Below are positions 39,180 to 51,176 of a stretch of DNA of 64,000 bases, piece after piece. The notes under the pieces were generated by a model. The model was not told where the DNA came from. It saw nothing but the letters and a program-made list of their open reading frames with translations, and made no database searches. A program made the translations under genes and the position numbers. Numbering within the stretch: position 1 is the first letter of the stretch; the number at the start of each line of letters is the position of its first letter. The stretch comes from Adineta steineri (Eukaryota > Rotifera > Eurotatoria > Adinetida > Adinetidae): contig CAJNOI010000047.1 in NCBI GenBank assembly GCA_905250115.1, positions 371,358 to 435,357 on the forward strand, read 5' to 3'.

Positions 39180-39279
39180 NNNNNNNNNNNNNNNNNNNNN
39201 NNNNNNNNNNNNNNNNNNNNNNNNNNNNNNNNNNNNNNNNNNNNNNNNNNNNNNNNNNNNNNNNNNNNNNNNNNNNNNN
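39180..39279. other. Assembly gap (100 N)
   Basis: A run of exactly 100 N, probably a placeholder of unknown size. It lies between an inverted repeat and the most distal serpin loop exon, in a tandemly repeated region, so further loop exons may be missing here. Confidence 0.9.
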
Positions 39280-39290
39280 AAAAAATAACA

Positions 39291-39466
39291 TTATGATGTT
39301 GGTGGTGACAGATATTTTCCAGTAAATAGAGTTATATTCTGATGACATTCTCGAATCATAAATAAAAATGGATGATCAACTTTAAATTCGATAGGATCAG
39401 GATTTCGGTGAACTGCACGAGACGCTCTCAGCATAATTACAGCAGTAGCTGCAGCAGCTTCCGAAC
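39291..39466 (-). CDS. Serpin loop exon 5 (distal)
   Basis: Acceptor TTAAATTAG, hinge GSEAAAATAV, loop IMLRASRAVHRNPDP, shared C-terminus with two changes (RECHQN and LFTGK), ends LSPPTS. It lies directly beside the 100-N gap. Confidence 0.85.
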
Positions 39467-41963
39467 CTAATTTAAGTAAAATTTTAAAAAATAAACTTTT
39501 ACTGAATTATATTTATTATTTGTAATATCGTGTGAAAGGAAAAGTTACAGATGATAACAAAAGCTATATTCCTCGACCAAGAAAACATTTTTAAGATTTC
39601 GGTGGTGATAGGTATTTTCCAGAAAATAGAGTTATATTCTGACGACATTCTCGAATCATAAATAAAAATGGATGATCAGCTTTGAATATGATCGGATCAG
39701 GATCTTGGCGCATCATGCAGCACTCTCGCTCCATAATTACAGCTGTAGCGGCAGCAGCTTCCGAACCTAATTTAAGTAAAAATTTTAAAATAAACTTTAG
39801 GGAATCATGTTTATTAACTATAATATCTTATGAAAGGAAAAAAAATCAGGCAAGAAAATAATATTATGAACTTGGTGGTGACAGATATTTTCCAGAAAAT
39901 AGAGTAATATTTTGACGACATTCTCGAATCATAAATAGAAATGGATGATTAGCTTTGAATTCAATGGGATCACGATTTCGGACGATCGCGCATGACAGTG
40001 TCATCATAACAGCAGTAGCGGCTGCAGCTTCTGAACCTAGTTTAAGTAAAAATTTCAAAGTAAATTTTTACCAAATTACGTTTATTAACTATAAAATCTT
40101 ATAAAAAGGGAAGTTTCAGGTGATAATCAAAATTTTATTTCTGAGTCAACAAAATAACATTATGATGTCGGTGGTGATAGATATTTTCCAGAAAACAGAG
40201 TTATATTCTGACGACATTCTCGAATCATAAATAAAAATGGATGGTCAGCTTTAAATTCGATGGGATCAGGATCTTGGCGTCTAACACAACATGTTCTCAG
40301 CATAATTACAGCCGTAGCTGCAGCAGCTTCCGAACCTAATTTAAATAAAAAATAAAAACAAACTATCCTGTTTAACTTTAAAGTTTTCGATGGCTTATTT
40401 TTAATAAGAACAAATCTTTTAAAAATAATAAATTGAATGGTCAAAGTTTATACGAAAGAAAAAATAAGAGAACTTTATATTTTTCGTAAAAGAAAATAAC
40501 ATTATGATCTTGGTGGTGATAAATATTTTCCAGAAAACAATGTTATATTCTGGCGACATTCTCGAATCATAAATAAAAATGGATGATCCACTTTGAATTC
40601 AATGGATCTGATATTTGATGTCGCTCGACGTTTCCTTTTCAGACTAACGGCGGTAGCAGCTGCTGCTTCCGATCCTTGAAACAAAAAAAAAAGAATACAA
40701 GCCTCGAACGATATTTAATTCTAATGATACGAAAGAATTTAACGAACACAAATAGAATTTTAGTGATTGATTAACATGTCATACGAATTTCAGAACTTAT
40801 TTCGCTGTTATCTGTATGATAAAAAATAGATAAGCTTACCTTTTTCGTTCACATCAATGAATGCTTTATGAATAACCTAAAATGTTTAAAAATAAACAAA
40901 TCTATCTTCTCTATTAATAAATTATCTACTTTGCTAATGTAAAGACCAGCCATATCATCTTGTTTACTAACAATACCAGTAAAATCGGCAGCATTTCCAT
41001 CGAATGCATCTTGTATTCCAAGTTGTTTAAGAACATCATTTAAAGTAAATGTTGCTTCCATTTTAAATTTTGGTAAATATAAAAGAAGTTCTTGTGTTGT
41101 TGTACCTTGATGATTTAAAACCTCTTGCATTAAATCAGGTTTTGATGTTAATTTTTTTTCGACATCAGATAATGAAACACCTTGTTTTGGTAAAATAACA
41201 GTAAAAACAAATTGAACATCTTTATTATCACTTTTATAAGGTAAATGAGCAATTTGTACTCCTAAATCCTTATTTTCAGCATAAGCATATTTATCTTTCT
41301 TATACATTAATTTAACTTTCGAAGTTTTTCCATTAGCTTCATGAAAATCAGCTTGTTCATTTGTTGCATTTTCATCAAATTGTTTTACCCACGTACCCTA
41401 TAATTCAATAAATCTTTGATTTAAATAAAAAAAACACTAGTATTTACCTTAAAATAAATACAATTAATAATAATTAATCTTGTATCACTTGAAACATCAT
41501 TGGGTGAAAGTAAATTTTTAATTAATTTATTTGTTTGTTCTTCAACCCATGCATTAATTGTTTGAACAACTTTAGCACTTTCATTTTCAAAATCTTCAAG
41601 TTTAATATCAGCTGCAAAAGAACTTTGAACTTGTTTTAAATAATCTTCTTGAAGTTTATACGCTTTTTGAGCATATAGACGATTAGCTAATTTAAGTTGA
41701 ACTTGTTTATCTTGATCAGCAATAGAAAAAACACGCATAACTTGTTCAGCTGTACTTGTCAATTGAGCGGTTGTTGATGCTTCTAATGCTTTTAACATTT
41801 GATTTAATGTTTCTTGTCGTGCACCTACTGTACACATTGACATTGCAAGAGCAATACTTGCCGGTGAAAGAAATATATTTTGATCTTTTTGACCTTCGCT
41901 AACAGTTGAGTAGAGTTTGAGACCAAAATGTTCGAAACCTGTAGTTGGTGTTGATGAAGCCAT
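39291..41963 (-). CDS. Intracellular serpin with five alternative reactive-loop exons
   Basis: Common exons 41963-41448, 41397-40930 and 40876-40840 encode 340 residues plus one base. They have the serpin features NIFLSPASIALAMSM, LIIINCIYFKG and LYISKVIHKAFIDVNEKG. The N-terminus MASSTPTTGFEHFGLKLY has no signal peptide, as in clade B (ov-serpin-like) intracellular serpins. Five downstream exons can each complete the protein, every one with its own acceptor in the same phase and its own stop: 40674-40502, 40335-40160, 40036-39864, 39766-39591 and 39466-39291. With the first, the protein is 397 residues. All begin with the hinge GSEAAAATAV and end with HPFLFMIREC...NITLF.GKYLSPP, so the inhibitory fold is kept while the 12-13 loop residues differ. 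Serpins trap proteases through this loop, so the gene should make several inhibitors by alternative splicing. Use of the distal exons is inferred, not shown. Confidence 0.9.
39591..39766 (-). CDS. Serpin loop exon 4
   Basis: Acceptor TTAAATTAG, hinge GSEAAAATAV, loop IMERECCMMRQDPDP, then IIFKADHPF where the others have IEFK; ends LSPPKS. Acidic residues (E-R-E) near the expected cleavage point are unlike the other loops. Confidence 0.85.
39864..40036 (-). CDS. Serpin loop exon 3
   Basis: Acceptor TTAAACTAG, hinge GSEAAAATAV, loop MMTLSCAIVRNRDP (one residue shorter than exons 2, 4 and 5), C-terminus ending LSPPSS. Leu/Ser near the expected cleavage point would suit a chymotrypsin- or elastase-like target. 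Confidence 0.85.
40160..40335 (-). CDS. Serpin loop exon 2
   Basis: Acceptor TTTAAATTAG, hinge GSEAAAATAV, loop IMLRTCCVRRQDPDP, then the shared C-terminus ending LSPPTS. The IMLR-T part resembles clade B serpins that present Arg as P1 and inhibit trypsin-like proteases. Confidence 0.85.
40502..40674 (-). CDS. Serpin loop exon 1 (proximal), polybasic loop
   Basis: Acceptor TTTCAAG, then hinge GSEAAAATAV and variable loop SLKRKRRATSNIRS, then IEFKVDHPFLFMIREC and stop. The cluster KRKRR looks like a furin/proprotein-convertase recognition site. The acceptor and part of the loop differ from the other four copies, so this is the most diverged one. Confidence 0.85.
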
Positions 41964-44107
41964 GTTTTTCGAATCTATACGAATAAAGAATGGGGAAAGT
42001 CTTTTGTATTTGTACCTTTATATACTATGATTCCTTTATCAATATTTGTTTTGACTATATTTTGATGATTCAGAATGTGAAAGAGGTGATATGAGTGTTT
42101 ATGATACTGATGCCTCGATTACTAATGTAATAGATCGAGAATAGAGAAGAAAAAATAAAGTTAAACGATATGACAACACCTTACACTTTTTAATAAAGGG
42201 AATATATTAAATAAATAACAAACAGTGCTGATTGGTAGATATTTTAACGGTAAGAAACTCGATAGGTTGTTATACCGTGTTTCATGTATGATTCATACGT
42301 CTAAAGATAAATAAATTGCTTCGTTGTGATGAAATAACCGTTGAATGAATGCGTGGCCAAATGTTAATTCATCTGTGAACAATTAATATTTAAAATGTAG
42401 AACATCATTATGCAAACTTCCATACGTTATTTTAAAAAAAAGCTTATACTGCTATAGAATATTCTTATGATTCATACTGTTAGAATTAAAAGCGATTCTA
42501 TCTCTTATTCGAAAACTAACAAAACAATCTAATCTTGTATCGAGAAGCAAGCAGTCTATCTGAACAAAACTTAATTAACAACGATCAAACACATTTTTTT
42601 TCTTTTAATTACGCGCGATTTCTAACACTAGTCATCTTAGTACCTTCCAATCGTTCATATGCCTTTAATTGTAAGATTTATTATGCATATGCATAGAGCA
42701 TAAACTAGGTAACTCATAAGTTTAAAATAGAATAAAACCGCTAAATTTTATCAAACTCGATAGAATCCAAAACTTCATTGTTTCTTTCATAGTTTACAGA
42801 TAAACTAAAAAATAAGTCAGGGGAATATTGATTTAATTTTAATCTGAGCGACATATTTCATATGTAATACATCAGAGTGTATCCTTAAAGCATTATTACA
42901 ATATAATAGTATATTCTTCAAAATTTCAGCATATTTTCTGATGAATAACAATATCAATGTATGTATTAAAATGAAATTAATAATCATATTCGTAAACAAA
43001 GTCAGTGAACATTTCACTAACATTTAAATATACGTATATAGTTTTAGGTGATATATATCATAAACGAACTTGTTAGGTTTTTTCGAAAGATTCGAAAAGC
43101 AAGAATCAATTTAGATTTCAAATATTTAAACGTCAAACTAGCGGATTTTCGAACTAGAGAATTTTTTTATGTTATTTATTCGAAATATGTCAAATTATAG
43201 AAACTTAGCAGAAAAAATAAATTTAAAAATATTTATTACCGCAGTTAAACAACCAAGTACTGAGAACGCCTGAATTGTTCAGTCTTTTTGCTACAAATAT
43301 CATCACAAGATATATTTTTCTGATTTTCGTCTGATTTGAAAAATTTAAGAGAATAGAAAATGATATTGCTCGATAGCGAAGTCTAGGAAAAAAGTTTTTG
43401 TATCGTATATTACTTCTGTAGTTTCTCGTTAAATGATAATGAAGATGAACTTGCTAACATATTTATTTTTGAATTGTATTGACCATTGTTTATAATTACT
43501 AATTTTAACTTATCATTAACAATTGACGAAAATAAGAAACGATTTTGAATTTTAGAATATAAGAGTAAGTAGAAATTCATTCATGGAAACATATACAATA
43601 CCATTCTATAATAAATAATTATCAAGATTGATATAAAGTACAAATATAAGAATTATAAATGTATTTACGATTAAAAATAATCTAAATTATTCTATTCTAT
43701 CTAATTAATGTTCTTTTCATCTATATAAATTTTTATCGACATAACATTAATTTCTTTGTAATATATTCTTGTAAAATCTAACATAAAATCTATCATGTAA
43801 TTTTGATATGAAATTATTTTTATTTCTAGTCTGCGAAATTAACTTGATATTTTTTGTTTATTCCGGATCAGCAATTATCTATATTTGAATAATTTATAAT
43901 AATACGTAGTCTACTCTCTCCCTCTGTTCGTTTATTTTTGATTACACTTTACTGGTGTTGTCTGTTGGTTGTAAGCACAAGGAATAGATGCGTGGTGAAA
44001 GAAAAAAAAAATAATATGAAAGGTCCTTTTTTTCTCTTCTGTATTTCATCGCATTCTTTTTAAAAATATTATATGTGCGTATATTTTTATTGTTTATTTC
44101 GTACCTG
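41964..44107. other. Divergent spacer, no gene seen
   Basis: AT-rich sequence between the serpin (-) and the App1-type gene (+). No protein-like frames and no recognised RNA gene. Confidence 0.5.
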
Positions 44108-45956
44108 ATGACTTCGTATATACGTAAATATGTCACAGCAGTTGCATCGGCAAAAGATTACGTAGCTCAATGGTCATCTGATCATGTTTATTCTGATGAA
44201 GAACTTATTGTACCATTTCCAACATTAGCTATATATGATCCACATAAACATGCTTGGACAGTACATATTAAAGCTTGGGTATATGTGCCATTTCAATCGA
44301 AATCATTAACAAGTTATCTTCCATCATTACCAAGTTTTTTAGGTGGTAGTAAAAATAATAAGAAAGAAAATGACGAAAAAAAAGTCGATAACGAAAATGT
44401 TGATGAATCGAATAATTCAAACAACGAAAATCAGAAGAAAAAAACAATATTTAATGAAAATGAATATATGAAAAATAAAAAATCTCCATCAAAAGATGTT
44501 AAAGTTAATCAAGATAAAAAAGATGCAGCTGCTGCAGTTAGTAAAGAAAATCATAAATTAAAGAAGGATGATGGAGCAAGTGATTCAGATGATGATTTAT
44601 ATGAAAATGCTTTGCGTTAGTACTTTATTAATTTTTTTTTCCAAAACTAATAATTCAAAATATTCATTTAGGAGAAGAATTCGGTGATCCAAATGAAAAT
44701 CCTGGTCGTTTAGGTTTATTTTTTGTTGGAAATTCTGTTAAAATTGCAACAAAAACAATTATTAATGGTGTTGAACGTTTATTAGATCCATCGGATGACA
44801 GTGGTTTTATTGAACAACATGTTGAAATTCCAGATAAAGAACTTATATCACTTTGTACAAGAATTCATGAAGATTGTAAAGATAAAAAATTTGAATATCA
44901 AATACAAGTTAATCCAAAGAAAGAAGTAGAGAAAAACAAAAAAGAAGAAAATACGGACAAAGATAAAAAAGAAGAGAATCCTGGTAAAATTACAAAGGTA
45001 GAAAGCGCTGACAAAGATAAGAAAGAAGAAAATACGGACAAAATTAAAAAAGAAGAAAAGACGGATGATAATAAAAAGAAAGAAGATACTGACAAAGTTA
45101 AAAAAGAGGAAAATACAGATGAAAATAAAAAGAAAGAAGATACTGACAAAATTAAAAAAGAAGAAAGTACGGATGAAAATAAAAAGGAAGAAGATACTGA
45201 TAAAAATGTTGAACATGGTAATGATTATAAAACGTTTACATGTACAGTTTATGTTCTTGCTCGACATGGTGTCAGTATTATATCAGACATTGATGATACT
45301 ATCAAAGTTTCTAATGTACTTAGTAAACGATTATTATTAAAACATACGTTCTATAGTTATTTCAAACCGATCGAAGGTATGAGTGATTTGTATCAAAAAT
45401 GGTATGAACAAAAATGTCAATTTCATTATATTAGTGCAAGTCCCTGGCAATTGTAAAAATTGAAAACTGAAATATACGAAAAATATTTTATGTATATTTT
45501 TTAGGTATCCTGCTCTTCGTTCGTTTTTGGACAAATATAAATTTCCAATGGGTACTGCCAATCTACGAAAATTTTCATGGAATTTACAATTTTTTAATCC
45601 AGCAGATACATATAAAATTGAAACTATTTCAAAAATGATTGATTCTTATCCATTAAGAAAATATATTTGTGTTGGTGATTCAGGTTTGTTTTATTTACAA
45701 ATAATTCATTTTTTTTTAAAATATTTTTTCTTGTTTAGGTGAACTTGATCCTGAAATTTATTCGAAATTGTATATAAAATATCCTAAAGCAATTGCTCAT
45801 ATATATATTCGTGATATTTGTCATTCAGAAAAATGTTTACCAACATGTGAAGAACGATATACAAAAGCATTTGAAGGTGTACCAAAAGAACGTTGGACAA
45901 TATTTAAAGATCCAAAAGAAATTGAAACGGACATCAAGAAAATCCTTTCTGCATGA
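44108..45956 (+). CDS. App1-type phosphatidate phosphatase (DUF2183)
   Basis: Four exons, 44108-44615, 44672-45452, 45505-45683 and 45739-45956, join in frame to 561 residues. The first ATG of the frame is at 44108 (MTSYIRKYVTAVASAKDY). The C-terminal half has the HAD-like catalytic motif of App1: VSIISDIDDTIKVS (DxDxT), then FHYISASPWQLYPALRSFLD, RKYICVGDSGELDPEIY and IYIRDICHSEKCL. Yeast App1 removes phosphate from phosphatidate at endocytic actin sites. Two charged disordered stretches interrupt it: one at about 90-168, and a Lys/Glu/Asp-rich repeat region at about 258-345 (KKEENTDKIKKEEKTDDNKK and variants) just before the catalytic motif. The N-terminal DPHKHAWTVHIKAWVYVPF fits the family's leading domain. 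Confidence 0.85.
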
Positions 45957-46056
45957 GATGCTTAACTTTGTTTATTTGTTTTTTTTTTGTATAATTATTT
46001 TTATTTTTGTGTAATAAAAAAATCAACAAATAGATACATTGCGTTTCTTTACGAAT

Positions 46057-46654
46057 TTATTCATGAAAACGAAAACATTCATTAGCAATGACCCATATCG
46101 ATGAAGCAACATCAACAGTTAACACAAAAATATGTGAAAAAAGTTTTTTATCTTTTGCATTTCTTGTTTTATCTGTTTTACCATATGCAACTGCACCACT
46201 AACAAATACTTGATAAGTTGTTGTTTCATCTGGGAATAGATCTAAAATACAAATAAATTTCGAAATCATTTCTTTAATTTTAATCTTTTTACCTTTCATT
46301 GGAAAAAAATCTAATGAATAAATCGTATTTTCTGTCGATGGTAATGCTATAAGATGTTTCGCAATTGCTTCTCGTCCAGCTAATTCATTTCCATTCCAAA
46401 TTAATTTTGCTTCTACTTGATAAAATTTTGAAATATCCTTATAAAAACAAATTGAATTTATTGTAAAAACAAAACAATAAAACAATATTTACATGTCTTC
46501 GTGTATCAAATATATCATAATATCGTTTAGCAAAATTTTCTACAGCTTCTGCATCTTGTCGACATTGTTTTTGCTAAATAATCGAAATTGTATAACACAC
46601 ACATAATCATAGAGATTCATATCACACCTGATCAACTGTTACTGTTGCTGTCAT
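46057..46654 (-). CDS. NXT1: NTF2-related export protein NXT1/p15
   Basis: Four exons, 46654-46628, 46573-46493, 46437-46293 and 46241-46057, join in frame to 145 residues. The start MTATVTVDQQKQCRQDAEAV is followed by FAKRYYDIFDTRRHDISKFY, then AKLIWNGNELAGREAIAKHL, LPSTENTIYSLDFFP and a C-terminus WVIANECFRFHE. The WNGN, LPSTE and (C)FRF elements are those of p15/NXT, the small partner of the mRNA exporter NXF1. Length fits (human 140). The 3' end lies 100 bases from the 3' end of the App1-type gene. Confidence 0.92.
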
Positions 46655-46816
46655 TGATTCAAACAAGAAAAAGAAAACAGACTATATATCTATATCTGAA
46701 AGATGAATTATATTTATTTATAAATCAGTCATAATGGTTAGTATATATAGTTATTTAACTATTAAAACAAATAATTTTTTTTTTAAACAAAGTTAAAGCG
46801 AATAGGATATCGATTT

Positions 46817-47979
46817 CTATTTTTTTTCCTGTGGTTGTTCATCTTCACTATTGTCAGAATGATTGTTTCGTTTAGAACTAAAATAGAAAAAACAAAAAAT
46901 TTTCATTACAATTTATAACTAAGGGTATGGGTTTTCTTTTCTCCCATGTATCATCTCGATATACTATAAACGAAAACTTACTGTGATGTTGAACGAGATC
47001 GACGTGATGATCGTGATCGTGATCTAAATTAATAAAAATTTATGCAAAAAAAATATATATTTTAGATCAAACTAACCTTCGACGATTATTTCGACTGGGA
47101 CTACCACCACTGCTGCTACGTGATCGATGTTTTGAACGTCGTGGAGATCTTGATCGTGAACGTGATCTAGGATTAATGAATAGAATTGTATAAAGTCAAT
47201 GTATAAAATTATTTTTCGTGTTTTTAAAATAATATGCAGACTTATTGCCTTGAAAAAAAATGTCGCCTAATTAACAAAACATATGTATCTTACATCTGAT
47301 CTGTTAAATTAATTGGAATATAACTGCAGTCTCGCTCTGTTTAGTTTGAATAAATAAAATCGAAAGTGCCGCATAGAAACACCGGGATAAACCAATATTT
47401 TTCTATTTTCTCGAATATGTCCTTTTCTAGACATTCTGGATACAGCATCTTTGTGCAGGAATATACCTGTGTGAATAGAGATAAACAATTTTCGTTTATT
47501 CTAATCGGATAGGAAAATTTGTATTAGAAGTTTTTTTTTTCTTCTTATTTTTCACCATGATTTCTATATTTCTTACCGACGATGATGAATTTTATTTCGA
47601 CCATTTGTACCTGAACCGCGATTATAACGAGCCAATTGTACACGTACTTCACGTCCATCTATATCAGCACCATCCATACGATTAATTGCATTTTGTGCAT
47701 CACGTTTTTCCAGAAAACTTGATTGAAAAATAGAAAAATATTGATTTATTTATTTATTAAAGGAACGTACCGAACAAAAGCATAACCACGATTGGAATGT
47801 GAAAATTGATCACGAGGAACATAGATATCACCAATAGGACCAAATCTTTCAAAACATCGTTGTAAATCGACAACTCGTGTACGATATGCTAAATTATCAA
47901 CTTTAAGTGAATGCATTGTATTGATCTGGCTAAGATTTACATGACGATCAGATTTCTTTGGTGATCGATGTGATGACAT
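46817..47979 (-). CDS. SRSF2: SR splicing factor, SRSF2 type
   Basis: Five exons, 47979-47771, 47717-47577, 47166-47077, 47023-46982 and 46877-46817, join in frame to 180 residues. One RNA-recognition motif has RNP2 [12 protein letters not shown] and RNP1 NRGYAFVRF. It then reads [20 protein letters not shown] and [11 protein letters not shown], as in SRSF2. An Arg/Ser domain follows ([20 protein letters not shown]). The tail [12 protein letters not shown] is acidic and is not part of the usual RS repeat. SRSF2 selects exons by binding exonic enhancers. A 410-base intron lies between the RRM and RS exons. The stop is 162 bases upstream of the NXT1 start on the same strand. Confidence 0.92.
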
Positions 47980-50900
47980 TTTGTTTTTAATGAAAACTAA
48001 TTTTTCTCTTCTATAAACAAATAAAGAATAATAATAATAATATTACAATGAGCAATCTAAGAAAGAAAGAAAATAAAATAACATATTTTATCAATTATGA
48101 GTAATAATAGCCATTTATATCTCGACTCATATGACACAACTAGAGGTTCAATAGATACCAGTGACATCTAGTGAAAAATGAATTTATGTCTTTTCAATTT
48201 ATGTATCACTTGATCAATGTAATTGTACAACAGTGTTACATTAATGATATCATCTATACTAAATATTTGGAACTGAACGATGATTATTAATTAGTATCAT
48301 ATGAGATAATATATACATATTGATTATAATAGTGTAAAAATGTAATAAAAAACTTGTTCGTCATAAAGATTACAAATTCCCAACACCGTGTCATATATAA
48401 AGAGATTACTAGTTTGTCTCAAAAATAGTTATAAATTCAACAACATGTTTATTTGATATATGTAAGATCATTTTTTAGTTGTTTCTATGTGTTAAATACT
48501 ATTAAAATGAATGTCTAGAAATTTTTGAATGGATAGTATTTGTTTGGGCAATCTAAAAACTGAAGTGAGCATTAAAAAAATGTTTTTCAGCAATTATGTA
48601 TTAGGAAAAAGATAGTAATCAATTGATTAAACTGCAGTAATAAATATAAATATGAGCTAGAATAAATGAGAGAGAAAAATCCAGAATAATTTGGAAATCA
48701 AAATAAAACGCGAAGGGAAAATCCCGGAAAAACCTAAAGAGATGAGAACAGTTAGACAAAACCAAGAGATGCAAGAAACTAAAGGAGTTTATATGCAACT
48801 GTTAGAGATTCATTAGAATCATCCTCTTCATTTCACATATAATATTTTCCCTGCAATTTGTATACGATATAGTATAGAACAAAAGACAGACAAAAAAATA
48901 AGTCTATATTGCCCTTGATATGTTCTATTTATCTTTAGTGTTAATAAGTTATTGCTTAGTTATTATATTTATTGTAAAGTCAGTTTTATTATCGCTAAAC
49001 TTGATTATTGCTCTATTAAATTTAAGTGTTTTTTTATTTTCTAAGAATCTGCATTCGTATTGTTGATTATATATATATAAATTAATTTTTACATTATAAA
49101 GTTAGTTTTCATTAATTACGATGAAACAGTACTAAAGACTTATATGAGCTATAATTTATTTTAATTTAAGGTAATATTTATGTAAAATGGGCAATCTGGA
49201 TTGAGGGTGTGCGTAGAAATGAAATAAATTCTAATACACATCTACATTCAAGTCTATTCTCACTAAGGAATTGCACTTGATCGGGCACAGTCAAGTACTA
49301 TCTGTTAATTTTTTTCAAAACCTTTTAGTTTAGGATTATGAATAAGTACTTTTAAAAAGTTCCAAAGCATATACAATATTTTTTCCTTTTAAGTCTTAAA
49401 AACCAAAATGTCACTTTCAAGGAACGTTGTAATAAATGCGATACAACACATAATAAAGTTCTTAAACAAAACCATGGTTCTTCAAACATTGATAACTTTT
49501 TAATGTTACTTTTTGGTTTTGATTATTCACAGGAACAACATGAGAACTTATGTTTTTTGAAGTGATATTGTGAGGCGTATTATTAGACTATCGAATGAAC
49601 TTATCCCGCAGAATTTTAATCAATCTACGAATACATTACGACATTATAAAGGAAATGTTTCTCGGAAAGAACATTCGGTCCTAACGGTATACTTCACCAT
49701 ATTTTTTTTCGCAGTAACGGACGATCTTTAAAAGTGCTCTCAGTATACCTTATCGTATTTCAGAAATGTTAATGATGTATTCTCTTCTCTCATACTCTGC
49801 TCTTTTCAGTTGTTATTATTATTTTTGATATTTTCCCTTGTTCTGTATTATGGATTTGTCCTTTCGTTCTCATATATGGATTATTCTCTTTTCTCTTGTG
49901 AAGATTTCATAGGTAATGTTTTCTTCTTGTTCGTCATCACCTATGGAAGATTCATGTATAGATGGTTTGTCTTTGTTTATCACCTATATAAACACATCTG
50001 TTGCAATAAAAGTCATAAAATCTTTTTTTGCGTATAAATCAAGAAGAAAGGGGAACTTGATGCCGCTAAGACAGAATATTCCTTCCAAGAGACATACTGT
50101 ATGTATAGGGGGAAAAAAATTTACCGCTTTAATACAATCATATTAAGGATTTAGAAGCTCCATTTTAGTGATCAGTTTCTTCTCATGTTGAAAAAAGTGT
50201 TGTTTCTTTGCGCTAATCTCACTTTATTTTCGATTTGTACAGTAGAGTATTTGACTTTACTTTACTATTTGAAGGTAAAATAAACATGAAGTAGTTACCT
50301 GTACTTTCACCTCATCTCACTTCCAAGCAGACCATTTAAAGCAGAAAAGACTTTATTGACATAATAGTATACTAATATTTTTCTTTCGTTTTTCTTTTTA
50401 TTGCTGATACATAAAAATACTACTTCTATTTAATAAATTAATTATTGTACATTTATTGATATTAAATTATTCTAATGAACTTTTTTTTATTACTCATAAG
50501 ACATTACTAGATCATATCTTGACTTTCGCTCATTTCAATATTTTTATTGCTTAAAAAAATGCTCGTCATTAACAAATATAATGTATGACATTAATTTATA
50601 TAGATATAAAATATTACTACATATTTCAAATTCATTGAAAGATCAGATTTTTATCGATTTCAAAAAAGTTGCAACAGTTCGTAATAAGAGAAAAATAATC
50701 TCATGTAGTTCTGTATTGACATTATAACTCAAAACTCAAAATTTACATAGGAAATAATACTACAAATATTAGCATTATAATATATATATATACACAATAA
50801 TTTGTTTTATTTATCCGGAAATCTATACATATTAAAAATGATTACTTTGAACTACATAATTTTCATGACTTTTTTTATACGAATTTTAACATACTTCAGA

Positions 50901-51176
50901 TCAGGAAATTCTTTTTGTATGTTATAACATTTTCTTTTTCGCATGATTGATTTACTCATACAGAACGAAAACAAACAGTACGTATGTCATAGTATGTACA
51001 TATTTCTTGATTTATATAACGATTTATACATATATTTTTTTTATGTTTATCGAGCAGCATCGATGTATATTTTAAAATATAAATACTCATCAAATGTGTT
51101 GATAATTGACTAATTCTGTTGGTAATTGTGTGAAAATCTATTACAGTTTTAATCAAAGACGAACCAAGATTTAAAA
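47980..51176. other. Intergenic, no gene seen
   Basis: About 3.2 kb of AT-rich sequence between SRSF2 (-) and the GT31 gene (+). Open frames at 49810-50146 overlap in two frames and lack any domain. A short TA run is at about 50778-50791. Nothing else recognised. Confidence 0.45.

Noticed and set aside
44075..44107. Upstream extension of the App1-type protein (MRIFLLFISYL)
   Set aside because: The extension begins at GTG, not ATG; the first ATG is at 44108.
44848..45267. Antisense Phe/Ser-rich frames
   Set aside because: Mirror of the Lys/Glu-rich repeat of the App1-type gene.
49810..50146. Two overlapping forward frames
   Set aside because: Hydrophobic, AT-driven, in conflicting frames; no intron-linked continuation.
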